Assembly: GCF_003459245.1 (NCBI RefSeq)
Contig: NZ_QRVG01000013.1
Span: 1 to 44,612 of the forward strand
Length of the DNA stretch: 44,612 nt
Direction of reading: 5' to 3'
Source: Collinsella sp. AF23-2
Lineage (GTDB): Bacteria; Actinomycetota; Coriobacteriia; Coriobacteriales; Coriobacteriaceae
The position numbers and the translations under genes were made by a program. Positions 34,297-42,233 of the stretch are shown here, piece after piece. Under the pieces are notes generated by a model. The model made no database searches. It saw only the letters and a list, made by a program, of their open reading frames with translations, and was not told where the DNA came from. Numbering within the stretch: position 1 is the first letter of the stretch; every line of letters begins with the position of its first letter.

Positions 34297-35382
34297 TTAC
34301 AGTGCGAAGGCATCGACGTTGCCCCAGTGGCGGCGCAGCGTGATGGCGGCAGCGGGCTCGGTGTTGTCGAAGACGACCGACCACTGCGTGTTGCTGGTGA
34401 TGTCTTCCGGATTGGGCTCTTGCGCCGCAGCGCGCAGGGCCTTCCAAGCGACTGCCTCGTCTTGGGCACCGACATGGGCGTCGAGGACATCGGCGATTGC
34501 GATGACGCGTTCCTTGCCATGGCCCAGCTCGCCATTCTTTTGGTTGGGCAACACTTCGTTGCCATAGCAGGCGTAGAAGTTCGTAACCTGGCGTACAGGA
34601 GTCGCTTTGAAAGCACGGTCCGGATCGCGCGGATCCCACTCTACTACGCGCGCGTCACCGGCGGCGTCGTTGATAAAGAAGTGGTAATCGCGTCCGGCCA
34701 TGGCGTGCATGTCGTAGGCGGAAAGCAGGTCGACGGCCTCTTGCGTGGTAGCCGCGCGGTCGAGCACCAGACGGATGGCGAGCGAGGTATTGATGACGGG
34801 GCGCTTTGTGTCCTGGTCACAGGGCTTGGAATCCAGGGTGAGCACGGCAATGGACACGCCGCATTCGTTAACACCGTCGAGCTGGGCAAACGGGCCCATC
34901 AACGCCGCAGCGCGTCCGCCGACGGAGTCAAGCGGAGTGTTATCGCCCAGGTTGTTAAGGGCGGCAAACCCGATGGAGGCATAGCCGCCGCGTGGGTGAT
35001 TGCGCACCAGCAGCGCCGAGGTGTCGTCCTTAAAGTCGTAATTGCGACCGGTGCGCACGCGGCCTTCGGCATCTACGGCGACAAAAGCGCTGCAGGCAAA
35101 CTGGGGCGCCTGGACATGTGCCGGCACACCGGGCAACACCTGCGCCACCACAGCATCAATGTAGGCCTGGTCATCGCGCACATCGGTTGCGATGATGCGG
35201 TCAAGGTCGTAGTCGTAAGCGATGTCGATTGCGTACAGGTCATAGCCATCCGCATAGTCGGTCAAGCGTTTGAGCGACGCAACGGACTTGATTTGCTTGC
35301 GGTAAACGATGCCGGCGGCAGCGGCAAGGCCGACGGCGACTCCCGCGACACCGCAGGCGATAGCAATGTTACGTGGCTTCAT
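34297..35382 (-). CDS. Membrane-anchored Ntn-type linear amide C-N hydrolase
   Basis: A 361-residue protein with a N-terminal membrane helix (about 6-27, AIACGVAGVAVGLAAAAGIV) and an Ntn-hydrolase domain of the choloylglycine hydrolase/acyl-CoA:6-aminopenicillanate acyltransferase-like superfamily. The likely nucleophile is Cys97 in QFACSAFVAVDAEGRVRTGRNYDF, which would be exposed by autocleavage of the preceding segment. SIAVLTLD, NTSLAIRLVLDRAATTQEAVDLL and the C-terminal WSVVFDNTEPAAAI are consistent. Substrates in this group include bile-salt conjugates, penicillins and N-acyl amides; which applies here cannot be told. The terminator region after it has a GTAAGG/CCTTAC stem. Confidence 0.82.
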   Translation of the reverse strand: MKPRNIAIACGVAGVAVGLAAAAGIVYRKQIKSVASLKRLTDYADGYDLYAIDIAYDYDLDRIIATDVRDDQAYIDAVVAQVLPGVPAHVQAPQFACSAFVAVDAEGRVRTGRNYDFKDDTSALLVRNHPRGGYASIGFAALNNLGDNTPLDSVGGRAAALMGPFAQLDGVNECGVSIAVLTLDSKPCDQDTKRPVINTSLAIRLVLDRAATTQEAVDLLSAYDMHAMAGRDYHFFINDAAGDARVVEWDPRDPDRAFKATPVRQVTNFYACYGNEVLPNQKNGELGHGKERVIAIADVLDAHVGAQDEAVAWKALRAAAQEPNPEDITSNTQWSVVFDNTEPAAAITLRRHWGNVDAFAL

Positions 35383-35543
35383 GACGGCTCCTCTCGTCCT
35401 GTTAGCGCAATTGTCGCAAAAGGAGCGCGGGCATGATGGCTCAACTTGGTGAGCGGCGCGGAATTAAGCACGGAATGAAGAGTGCGGCGCTGGCGTGGCG
35501 GGGTATGCTGGAGGGGATCATCAGCCCAGCGAAAGGGGAGAAC

Positions 35544-36929
35544 ATGACGGATCAGGAAGCGCCCGAGCGCGTGCACGTGACGGCCGACGATATCGAGGCA
35601 GCCAACGACCTTATCGACTTTATCGAGGCATGCCCCAGCATGTTCCATACGGCGGCGACCATTATGGCCGAGCTCGACGAGGCGGGCTTTACCTATCTGC
35701 CCGAGAACGCGGCATGGGATATCGAACCGGGCGGTCGTTACTACACGCAGCGCAATACTTCGAGTGTTATCGCCTTTAAGGTGGGCGAGGACTTGGCTGC
35801 GACGTGGGGCGAGGACGGCGTTGCCGGCGACTACCATTTTCAGCTGACGGCGTCGCACAGCGACTCGCCGACGTTTAAGGTCAAGGCCGTGCCTGAGCTC
35901 GACGGCGCGGGCGAGACGCTGCGCCTGAACACCGAGGCCTACGGCGGCATGATCGACTACACCTGGTTCGATCGCCCGCTGGCGCTTGCGGGTCGCGTAC
36001 TGGTGCGCGAGGGCGACCGTATTGAGAGCCGCCTGCTTGCCACCGAGCGCGAGGTTGCCATTATTCCGAGCCTTGCCATCCACATGAACCGTGGCGTCAA
36101 CGAGAGCTTTGCTCCCAACCGAGCCGTTGACCTGTGCCCGCTCATCAGCGCTGGTGGCCTTAAGCAGGGCGACTTTGACGCCCTGATCGCCGAAGAGCTG
36201 GATGTTGAGCCTGAGCAGATCCTGGGCCGCGATCTGTTCCTGGTTAACCGCCAGGATGCGCGCATTTGGGGCTGGGCCGACGAGTTTATCTCGACGCCCA
36301 AACTTGACGACCTGGCTTGCGCCTACACCTCGCTGCAGGCATTTTTGGGTGCCGAGAACGTGCATGACGTTTCGGTCTTTTGCTGCTTTGATAACGAGGA
36401 GGTTGGCTCCGAGACCAAGCAGGGCGCCATGTCGACGTTCTTGGCCGACGCGCTGCGCCGCATCAACGGATCGCTGGGCTTTGACGACGAGTCGTACCAC
36501 CGTGCGCTTGCCGCTTCGATGCTCGTGAGCTGCGACAACGCGCATGCCGTGCACCCCAACCACGCCGAGAAGTGCGACGCTTGCAACCAGGTTGTGCTCA
36601 ACGGCGGCATCGTCATCAAGGAGGCCGCCAACCAGCACTACTGCACCGACGCCTTTAGCCGCGCGGTGTTCCAGGCTATCTGCGATGATGCCGACGTGCC
36701 CACGCAGGCCTTTGCCAACAAGAGCGATATGGCCGGCGGTTCTACCCTGGGCAACCTGTCGAACATGCAGGCGAGCATGCATGCCGTGGACGTGGGCCTG
36801 CCGCAGCTGGCCATGCACTCGAGCTACGAGACCGGCGGCGTGCGCGACGTGATGTACGCCATCCACGCCCTCACCGCCTTCTACGAGCGCAACCTAACCA
36901 TCAACGGCGCCGAAAGTGTGGAGCTCTAA
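35544..36929 (+). CDS. M18-family metallo-aminopeptidase
   Basis: A 461-residue di-zinc aminopeptidase (aspartyl aminopeptidase/ApeB type). Metal and catalytic positions: His105 in TASHSDSPTFKVK, Asp in TPKLDDLACAYTS, Glu pair in FDNEEVGSETKQGA, Asp in VSCDNAHAVHPNH and the final His in AMHSSYETGG. It removes N-terminal, preferably acidic or neutral, residues in the cytoplasm. The ATG at 35544 follows AAAGGGGAG; longer in-frame starts from 35433 add unconserved residues. Confidence 0.93.
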   Translation: MTDQEAPERVHVTADDIEAANDLIDFIEACPSMFHTAATIMAELDEAGFTYLPENAAWDIEPGGRYYTQRNTSSVIAFKVGEDLAATWGEDGVAGDYHFQLTASHSDSPTFKVKAVPELDGAGETLRLNTEAYGGMIDYTWFDRPLALAGRVLVREGDRIESRLLATEREVAIIPSLAIHMNRGVNESFAPNRAVDLCPLISAGGLKQGDFDALIAEELDVEPEQILGRDLFLVNRQDARIWGWADEFISTPKLDDLACAYTSLQAFLGAENVHDVSVFCCFDNEEVGSETKQGAMSTFLADALRRINGSLGFDDESYHRALAASMLVSCDNAHAVHPNHAEKCDACNQVVLNGGIVIKEAANQHYCTDAFSRAVFQAICDDADVPTQAFANKSDMAGGSTLGNLSNMQASMHAVDVGLPQLAMHSSYETGGVRDVMYAIHALTAFYERNLTINGAESVEL

Positions 36930-36931
36930 AA

Positions 36932-36968
36932 CCTGCCAAAAAGGGATGTTAATTTTGGCAGGTTTTAT
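36932..36968 (+). repeat. CCTGCCAAAA hairpin repeat, copy 3, acting as terminator
   Basis: It starts two bases after the aminopeptidase stop. CCTGCCAAAA/TTTTGGCAGG stem with TTTTAT behind it; the loop (AGGGATGTTAA) differs from the AGGGACAGGTTTA of copies 2 and 4. Confidence 0.8.
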
Positions 36969-37013
36969 CTGGGTGAAAACAAAGGGTGAAACCGAACTAG
37001 ATCGGTGATGCGT

Positions 37014-37048
37014 AGCCGCCGAGGTGCAATGTGCCTCGGCGGCTTTTT
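37014..37048 (+). terminator. Strong intrinsic terminator before the RelB/PIN module
   Basis: AGCCGCCGAGG (37014-37024) pairs perfectly with CCTCGGCGGCT (37034-37044), followed by TTTT. It is the second terminator after the aminopeptidase gene. Confidence 0.88.
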
Positions 37049-37089
37049 GTGTACAGAGTACGGCTATTGCTTATAAATGCTATACATGC

Positions 37090-37118
37090 TTTACGTATCT
37101 ACCATAGAGTTTTATGAT
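37090..37118 (+). promoter_or_regulatory. Promoter of the RelB/PIN module
   Basis: TTTACG (37090-37095), 17-base spacer, TATGAT (37113-37118), about 25 bases before the start of the antitoxin gene with AAGGAGGGG behind it. The surrounding AT-rich DNA has TATAAATGCTATACATG-type short repeats where an antitoxin could bind. Confidence 0.65.
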
Positions 37119-37143
37119 AGTCTTGAAGTATTAAGGAGGGGCC

Positions 37144-37524
37144 ATGACCACAACAGCCGCTCAGATCAACGTACGTCTCGATGCCGATCTTAAAAGGAGC
37201 GGGGACGCCGCTCTCTCCAGGGCCGGTATGACGCCGAGCCAAGCGGTGCGAGCGCTCTGGCAGCTTGCAGCGTCGCTGGCCGATCGCCCCGGTGCGCTCG
37301 AGGATATCCTGCTGCCCAGTCGTGCCCGGGCGGAACAGCGCGAGCACGAAAAGGCCGCCAAACGTAAGCTCGAGCTCATAGATCAGGGGTCGAAGCTGTT
37401 CGCTACCGCTTGTCGTGAGTCGGGAATCGATATGGTCAAGGCTCAGCCCTCGGGCGATGAAGAACTCAAACGGAACGCCTATGCAGATCGCTACGACGAG
37501 GAGATGAGCTGGCTCTGTGAGTGA
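37144..37524 (+). CDS. RelB/DinJ-family antitoxin
   Basis: A 126-residue protein. Residues 5-45 are a ribbon-helix-helix (AQINVRLDADLKRSGDAALS, MTPSQAVRALWQLAA) of the RelB/DinJ type. The rest is a charged helical tail (AEQREHEKAAKRKLELID) expected to wrap the toxin. It is longer than the usual 80-90 residues. It overlaps the toxin start by eight bases, typical of coupled antitoxin-toxin genes. RelB/DinJ proteins normally partner RelE/YafQ; here the partner is a PIN nuclease. A good AAGGAGG precedes the ATG. Confidence 0.85.
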   Translation: MTTTAAQINVRLDADLKRSGDAALSRAGMTPSQAVRALWQLAASLADRPGALEDILLPSRARAEQREHEKAAKRKLELIDQGSKLFATACRESGIDMVKAQPSGDEELKRNAYADRYDEEMSWLCE

Positions 37525-38011
37525 GAATCCAAAGCGCATCTTGGTTGACACCAACGTGTGGCTCGATTACTTCATTCCCCAGCGACGCGGTCGTTCGGCG
37601 GCGATTGAGTTTCTACGTGATGCATGCGCGGCTCAGGTTGATTTGCTGTATGCGGCGACATCGTCCAAAGACATGTTCTATTTGATTTCGAGCGAACATA
37701 AGGCGTGGTATCGGCGCGAGCATGGCTCACTATCCCAAGATGCCGCCGTGGCGGCGACATCACTTGCATGGGATTGCCTCGACGTGTTGTCGCAACTTGC
37801 CACGCCGGTACCCTGCGACCTGAGTGACATATGGATGGCGAACAAGCAGCGCAATCTCCATAGCGATTACGAAGACGATTTAATCATCGCTGCGACAATG
37901 CGCGCAAAGGCAGATCTCCTGGTCACCAACGATGCCAAACTCTGTTCACACGCACCCGTCGCAGCAATGAACGTCGAAAACGCAAGAAACTATCTAACAA
38001 CGCTCAAATAG
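37517..38011 (+). CDS. PIN-domain toxin nuclease
   Basis: A 164-residue PIN-fold ribonuclease. Acidic metal ligands are seen in ILVDTNVWLDYF (Asp10), in the middle and in SDYEDDLIIAATMRAKADLLVTND (Asp/Glu cluster and terminal Asp). Such toxins cut tRNA or mRNA when the antitoxin is lost. It starts with GTG at 37517 inside the antitoxin gene. The C terminus MNVENARNYLTTLK is longer than in short VapC proteins and closer to the PIN_3-type group. Confidence 0.87.
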   Translation: MSENPKRILVDTNVWLDYFIPQRRGRSAAIEFLRDACAAQVDLLYAATSSKDMFYLISSEHKAWYRREHGSLSQDAAVAATSLAWDCLDVLSQLATPVPCDLSDIWMANKQRNLHSDYEDDLIIAATMRAKADLLVTNDAKLCSHAPVAAMNVENARNYLTTLK

Positions 38012-38098
38012 CTCTAAACCTCACTGGCCGAATAATAGTCAGCGAATGCCCCCAGGCAGGGCCGCGCCAGCCAGTCCCTACAGGTTGAACAAAAGTCA
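38012..38098. other. Spacer with a direct repeat before hairpin E
   Basis: AGTCAGCGAATGCCC (about 38037-38051) and AGTCAGCGAGAGCCC (about 38094-38108) are near-direct repeats; the second enters the hairpin that follows. No gene is present. Confidence 0.5.
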
Positions 38099-38203
38099 GC
38101 GAGAGCCCGTCTGGGCGAGCAAGGTGCCTTGAAACAAGGCGGCATTGACCTTCTGGTCATGCCGCCGAAGTTGAAAGGCAGATTGCCGTCCAGACGGGCT
38201 CGC
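38099..38203. repeat. Multi-stem hairpin E, 105 bp
   Basis: AGCCCGTCTGG (38104-38114) pairs with CCAGACGGGCT (38190-38200), with GCG/CGC outside after a two-base bulge. Inside are GCAA/TTGC and GCCTT/AAGGC pairs and a terminal hairpin GGCGGCAT...ATGCCGCC containing GACC/GGTC with loop TTCT. No GTCCTCG core, so it is a separate class. Confidence 0.8.
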
Positions 38204-38214
38204 AGCGTCGGCTC

Positions 38215-38241
38215 ATTACGCCGTTTGTAAAACGGCGTAAT
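38215..38241. terminator. Bidirectional hairpin beside the dehydrogenase stop
   Basis: ATTACGCCGTTT (38215-38226) and AAACGGCGTAAT (38230-38241) form a perfect 12-bp stem with a 3-base loop, two bases beyond the dehydrogenase stop. T-runs are weak on both strands. Confidence 0.6.
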
Positions 38242-38243
38242 TC

Positions 38244-39179
38244 TTAGTGTTCGATCCAGCAGCGCAGGGTTTCGCCGGCCTGCAGGTGACGCAGGTTCTC
38301 CGCGGCGATGTCTATGACGTTGTTGAGCGTGGCTGCCAGGTGGAACCAGCCGGAGACGTGCGGCGTGATGAGCATGTTGGGCGCATCCCACAGGGGGCTT
38401 GTCGCAGGCAGCGGCTCAGGGTTGGTGACGTCGACCGCGGCGCCGGCGAGATGTCCTGACTCCAGGGCGGCAACTAAGTCGTCGGCGACCACAAGATCGC
38501 CGCGGCCGCCGTTGGCAAAGAAGGCGCCCGGCTTCATCGCGGCGAAGAACTCGGCGTTCGCCAGGCCTTGGGTTTCGGGTGTGCTGGGCATAAAGGATGC
38601 GACGATATCAGCCTCGGCAAGGCGCTCGGGCAGGGCGTCCATACCGTCCATGTCCTCAAACACAATGGGATAGACGAGCGGATGACGCTTGATGCCGCGG
38701 ACGTGCGCGCCCATGCTGCGGCAGAGCGTGGCAAAGTGGCCGCCAATGTCGCCCGCGCCCAGCACCAGCACGTTGGCATTTTTGAGCGAGGTGACCGGCC
38801 CCAAATCCTCCCAGCGATGCTCGCGCTGCAAGTCGTGATAGCCGGGCAGGCGCTTCATCATGGAAAGGACCATGGCAAACATGTGCTCGCTCACGGCCTG
38901 GCCGTAGGCGCCCACCGAGCAGGAAAGCCTAGCGTCGGCTGGCACGGTGCCGGCGGCCAAGTAATCGTCATAGCCCGCGGTCTGCAGTTGCAGCAGCTGG
39001 AGGTGCTCGCATGCGGTAAGCAGGGCAGGGTCGATATTGCCCAGGATCACGTCGGCGTCGGCAACCTGCTCGCGCGTGACGGCGTCGGCGCTCGTGTAGA
39101 TAAAGTCCTCGCCCGGAGCGCTCGACTCGAGGATTGCGCGGTGACGATCGTTGGCGGGCAGCAAAACCAAGATGTTCAA
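38244..39179 (-). CDS. D-isomer-specific 2-hydroxyacid dehydrogenase
   Basis: A 311-residue NAD(P)-linked dehydrogenase. The Rossmann loop is VLGAGDIGGHFA (140-151). Catalytic residues are Arg226 in NGGRGD, Glu255 in NPEPLP and His274 in ITPHVSGW. NSHL-type substrate residues are less clear, so the 2-hydroxyacid (glyoxylate, hydroxypyruvate, phosphonate or lactate-like) is not assigned. I choose TTG at 39179 as start because AGAGGA precedes it and the protein then begins MNILVLLPAND; the longer frame runs backward through the CCTGCC repeat. Confidence 0.88.
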   Translation of the reverse strand: MNILVLLPANDRHRAILESSAPGEDFIYTSADAVTREQVADADVILGNIDPALLTACEHLQLLQLQTAGYDDYLAAGTVPADARLSCSVGAYGQAVSEHMFAMVLSMMKRLPGYHDLQREHRWEDLGPVTSLKNANVLVLGAGDIGGHFATLCRSMGAHVRGIKRHPLVYPIVFEDMDGMDALPERLAEADIVASFMPSTPETQGLANAEFFAAMKPGAFFANGGRGDLVVADDLVAALESGHLAGAAVDVTNPEPLPATSPLWDAPNMLITPHVSGWFHLAATLNNVIDIAAENLRHLQAGETLRCWIEH

Positions 39180-39199
39180 GAGAATTCCTCTCCGCTTAA

Positions 39200-39238
39200 C
39201 CTGCCAAAAAGGGACAGGTTTATTTTGGCAGGTTTTAT
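39200..39238 (+). repeat. CCTGCCAAAA hairpin repeat, copy 4
   Basis: Identical over 39 bases to copy 2 at 31211. It stands between map and the dehydrogenase, both on the minus strand. The TTTTAT end points along the plus strand, so for these genes it is antisense; minus-strand transcripts would still contain the stem. Confidence 0.8.
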
Positions 39239-39309
39239 CAGACAAAACGTTCAAACAAAAACGCCGGATGCAAGACGAGCGTGCCCGTCAGCATCCGGCG
39301 CATCCGCGG

Positions 39310-40197
39310 CTACCAGCTGAGCAGCTCGTAGCCGTCCTCGGTCACCACGAGCTGTACCTCGCACTGGGCCGAATCGCTGCCGTCCTTGGTGCGCACGCAC
39401 CAACCATCGCCCTTGCTAATCTTGATGTCGGGCGCTCCGGCGTTGACCATGGGCTCGATGGTAAAGACCATGCCCGGGGCCATGATGGTGTCCACATCGG
39501 GCGCCTCGGTGGTAAAGCCCACAAACGGGTCCTCGTGGAACTCCTTGCCAATGCCGTGTCCGCCGTACTCGCGCACCACGCTAAAGCCAGCGTCCTCGAC
39601 CGTCTTTTGCACGGCCTCGGCCATAACGGAGAGCGGCAGCCACGGCTTGACGGCGGCCAGACCCGCCTCCACGCTGGCACGGGTGACGTCGACCAGGCGC
39701 TGGCGCTCGGCCGAGACCTCGCCGATACAGAACATGCGGCTCGAGTCGCTAAAGTATCCGTCCAAGATCGTAGAGCAGTCCACGTTGATGATGTCGCCCT
39801 CGTGCAGCACGTCCGTATCGCAGGGGATGCCGTGGCAGACCACGTCGTTTATCGAGGTGCACACGCTCTTGGGGTAGCCTTCGTAGTTGAGATCGGCCGG
39901 CGTGCCGCCATGCTCGACGGTGTAGTCGTAGATCATCTGGTCGATCTGGTTGGTGGTCATGCCCGCGGCGATGTGCTCGCCCACGTAGTCGAGCACGCCT
40001 ACGTTGATGGCGGCCGAACGCTTGATGCCCTCGATATCGGCGGGCGTCTTGTAGAGCGTGCGGGGCAGAACCTCCCAGCCCTCTTCCCACAGGCGCTCGA
40101 GGCGCTCGTCGAAGGCACTGTGGCATTTCTTATATTTTTTGCCGCTGCCGCACCAGCAAGCGTCGTTGCGGCCGGGCACGAGTCCATTGTCAAACAT
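39310..40197 (-). CDS. map: Methionine aminopeptidase with N-terminal SEC-C zinc motif
   Basis: A 295-residue enzyme that removes initiator methionine. Residues 10-27 form a SEC-C motif (NDACWCGSGKKYKKCH; Cys14, Cys16, Cys25, His26), also found at the end of SecA, thought to bind zinc and ribosomes. The catalytic domain has metal ligands Asp140 (NVDCST), Asp151 (FSDSSRMF), the His in GGHGIGKEFHE and Glu in FTIEPMV and QCEVQLVVT. The ATG at 40197 has AAAGGAAG upstream; frames extending further upstream are unconserved. Confidence 0.94.
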   Translation of the reverse strand: MFDNGLVPGRNDACWCGSGKKYKKCHSAFDERLERLWEEGWEVLPRTLYKTPADIEGIKRSAAINVGVLDYVGEHIAAGMTTNQIDQMIYDYTVEHGGTPADLNYEGYPKSVCTSINDVVCHGIPCDTDVLHEGDIINVDCSTILDGYFSDSSRMFCIGEVSAERQRLVDVTRASVEAGLAAVKPWLPLSVMAEAVQKTVEDAGFSVVREYGGHGIGKEFHEDPFVGFTTEAPDVDTIMAPGMVFTIEPMVNAGAPDIKISKGDGWCVRTKDGSDSAQCEVQLVVTEDGYELLSW

Positions 40198-40271
40198 GGC
40201 TAACTTCCTTTCATTCGCAGCTAGTATAGCCCACCCCATCAGCCAAGTACCGGGTAGTCTGTGCGGTTCTG

Positions 40272-41048
40272 CTAGTAGCTCGCCTGGCAGGGGATGCCGA
40301 GCGCGCGCACGCGTGCGGCGATTGTGTCGAGCACCACGGGCGCTGCTTTGGCAAGGCCGGCGACCGGTGTCTCGCGCGCCACCGTGTAGATGGTCGCCTC
40401 CTGCGGGCGAATGCGCTCGAGCGCCGCGAGCCAAGGGCCGACGTACGCTTCACCAGTGTTATCGAGGGACTTGCCCTGGTACTCGCCGTTCAAAAAGATC
40501 GTCTGGATAATAACGTGGCCGTTAAAGCTCGCGAACGTCTCGATCTGGTGCTCGACGTCGTAGGGGCCAACGGGCTGGTCGAGCAGCTGGATAAAAGCCG
40601 GGTCGACCGTATCGAGCTTGAGGATGTTGTCGTCGACCATCATGAGCGCATCGTGCACAGCGGGCTGGTCAGCGCGCGTGCCATTGGAGAGCACGGCGAT
40701 CTTGGTGTTCGGGGCCAGCTGGTCGCGAAGTGCGATGGCGCCGGCGATAGCCTGCGGAAACTCCGGTGCGGCGGTGGGCTCGCCATTGCCGGCGAAGGTG
40801 ATTACATCGGGCAGCTCGCCCTCGGCTGCCATCTCGCGCAGCTTGGCCTCGAGTGCGTCGAGCACCCCGGCGGCCGTGTTATACGGCTCATGGCAGGGGC
40901 GCTCGGCGTTAAGGCCGTTCTCGCAGTAGATGCAGTCGAACGTGCAGATCTTGCCCGACGCCGGCATCATGTTGACACCGAGCGAAAGGCCCAGGCGGCG
41001 ACTGCGCACCGGTCCAAAGATGGGGCTGGCATTTAAAAACGTAGACAT
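40272..41048 (-). CDS. Radical SAM protein, COG0731-like
   Basis: A 258-residue radical SAM enzyme with cluster motif CTFDCIYC (Cys35, Cys39, Cys42). FGPVRSRRLGLSLGVNMMP before it, ITFAGNGEPTAAPEFPQAI (SAM-binding) and LKLDTVDP after it are typical of the Fe-S oxidoreductase group once linked to tRNA-wybutosine enzymes. There is no ligand evidence for the substrate. The start is the ATG at 41048, nine bases after AAGGAG; ATG 41054 is three bases from it. Confidence 0.85.
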   Translation of the reverse strand: MSTFLNASPIFGPVRSRRLGLSLGVNMMPASGKICTFDCIYCENGLNAERPCHEPYNTAAGVLDALEAKLREMAAEGELPDVITFAGNGEPTAAPEFPQAIAGAIALRDQLAPNTKIAVLSNGTRADQPAVHDALMMVDDNILKLDTVDPAFIQLLDQPVGPYDVEHQIETFASFNGHVIIQTIFLNGEYQGKSLDNTGEAYVGPWLAALERIRPQEATIYTVARETPVAGLAKAAPVVLDTIAARVRALGIPCQASY

Positions 41049-41212
41049 AGGCATATGCTCCTTGGGACAGTTGTGCCTAAGCATAGCATCGGTGCCAAAG
41101 TCTGATTCGGGCTTGTGCTTTTCAGATTTCGTTTTTTCACGCTGCCCTCGATGTCCGCGCTATGAGAGGTTCCCGGTTGGGTACAGTTAATGCGTTAACA
41201 AGGTGCAAGGCG

Positions 41213-42022
41213 ATGGGGCACAACATGGATTTTACGGTCGAGAATGCGGGCACCACGATTGCCTGTCGCGAGTTTGCCGAGCCGGGCGTGCCGTCGGATG
41301 CGCCTGCCTTGGTGTGCGTGCACGGCGCTTGCGTCGACGGCACATTTTTTGACGGGATCGCCCGCGAGCTCGCCTGCGGCTATCGCGTAATTGCCTACGA
41401 CCGCCGCGGTTGCGGCGAGAGCGGCGATGCCGCGGACGGGCGCTACGACCTCGCCGCCCAGGCCGCCGACCTGCAGGCCGTTATCGAGCATGTCGGCGCC
41501 CCGGCAAATGTCCTCGCGCACAGCGCCGGTACGCTGGTGACCCTGGAGCTTCTCCGTACAAACCCGGCCATTGTCTCGCGCGCGATGCTGCACGAACCCG
41601 CCGTGAAAAACGAGGGCGCTGGCCTGGGCACGGCCCCGGTTTTGCTCGAGATGATTGCTGCGGGAAAGGTCTCGAGGGCATTAAGAGCCTTCCTGAGTGC
41701 CATCAGTGATTCGGATCCTCAAGCTCCCAAGACAACCGAGGCGGAAGCCAAGCATGCCCTGCGCAACGGCCGCAGCTTTATGGCAAACGAATACGGGATC
41801 ATTATGACCTGCGTTCCCGATTGGGATCGCGTCCGCGCATCGAAAACAGTGGCCGCCGTGTTTTTGGGCGAGCTCTCGATTGGCACGCCCCGCGAAGCGG
41901 GCACGAGAGCGTCGGCTGAGCTTTTGGGCTGTCCGCTCGTAACGGTCCCCGGCGCGCACAACGGGCTGCGCGATCGACCGGTAGCGGCTGCCCAGGCCGT
42001 CCGTGGCGTCCTAGGGTTCTAG
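41213..42022 (+). CDS. Alpha/beta-fold hydrolase
   Basis: A 269-residue alpha/beta hydrolase. VCVHGACVDGTFFD supplies the oxyanion loop, YDRRGCGESG follows the family pattern, the nucleophile serine is in LAHSAGTLV (an A-x-S-x-G elbow) and the late His is in VPGAHNGLRDRP. The acid may be Asp/Glu in VAAVFLGELS. The substrate is unknown. Start could be ATG 41213 or ATG 41225 (MDFTVEN); neither has a strong ribosome site. A TTAATGCGTTAA palindrome lies at about 41187-41198. Confidence 0.85.
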   Translation: MGHNMDFTVENAGTTIACREFAEPGVPSDAPALVCVHGACVDGTFFDGIARELACGYRVIAYDRRGCGESGDAADGRYDLAAQAADLQAVIEHVGAPANVLAHSAGTLVTLELLRTNPAIVSRAMLHEPAVKNEGAGLGTAPVLLEMIAAGKVSRALRAFLSAISDSDPQAPKTTEAEAKHALRNGRSFMANEYGIIMTCVPDWDRVRASKTVAAVFLGELSIGTPREAGTRASAELLGCPLVTVPGAHNGLRDRPVAAAQAVRGVLGF

Positions 42023-42233
42023 CAGCCGCAATAATCAAAACGGGCTTTTCCCGTAAACATTTCGACCGTGTTAACAGATGCGCCCAGAACCTTACGGCTG
42101 CGGCTTCAGCCCTACCGTCTGCCAACTCATGAAAAAGAAACGGTATTCACGTGCGTACCTGCATCGACAAGGTGCTACCCTTGTAACATTTGGCACCCAC
42201 TGCTACCAAGCAAAACTACTGAAAGGGCCCCCT
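42023..42233. other. Intergenic spacer upstream of the HD-GYP gene
   Basis: ACGGG/CCCGT (about 42039-42053, loop CTTTT) forms a small terminator-like stem after the hydrolase gene. ACAAGG/CCTTGT (about 42168-42185) is another stem, 50 bases before the start at 42234. No gene is recognised. Confidence 0.45.

Noticed and set aside
35379..36866. 495-codon frame antisense to the M18 aminopeptidase
   Set aside because: Shadow frame in G+C-rich DNA; the plus-strand gene has clear metal-binding motifs.
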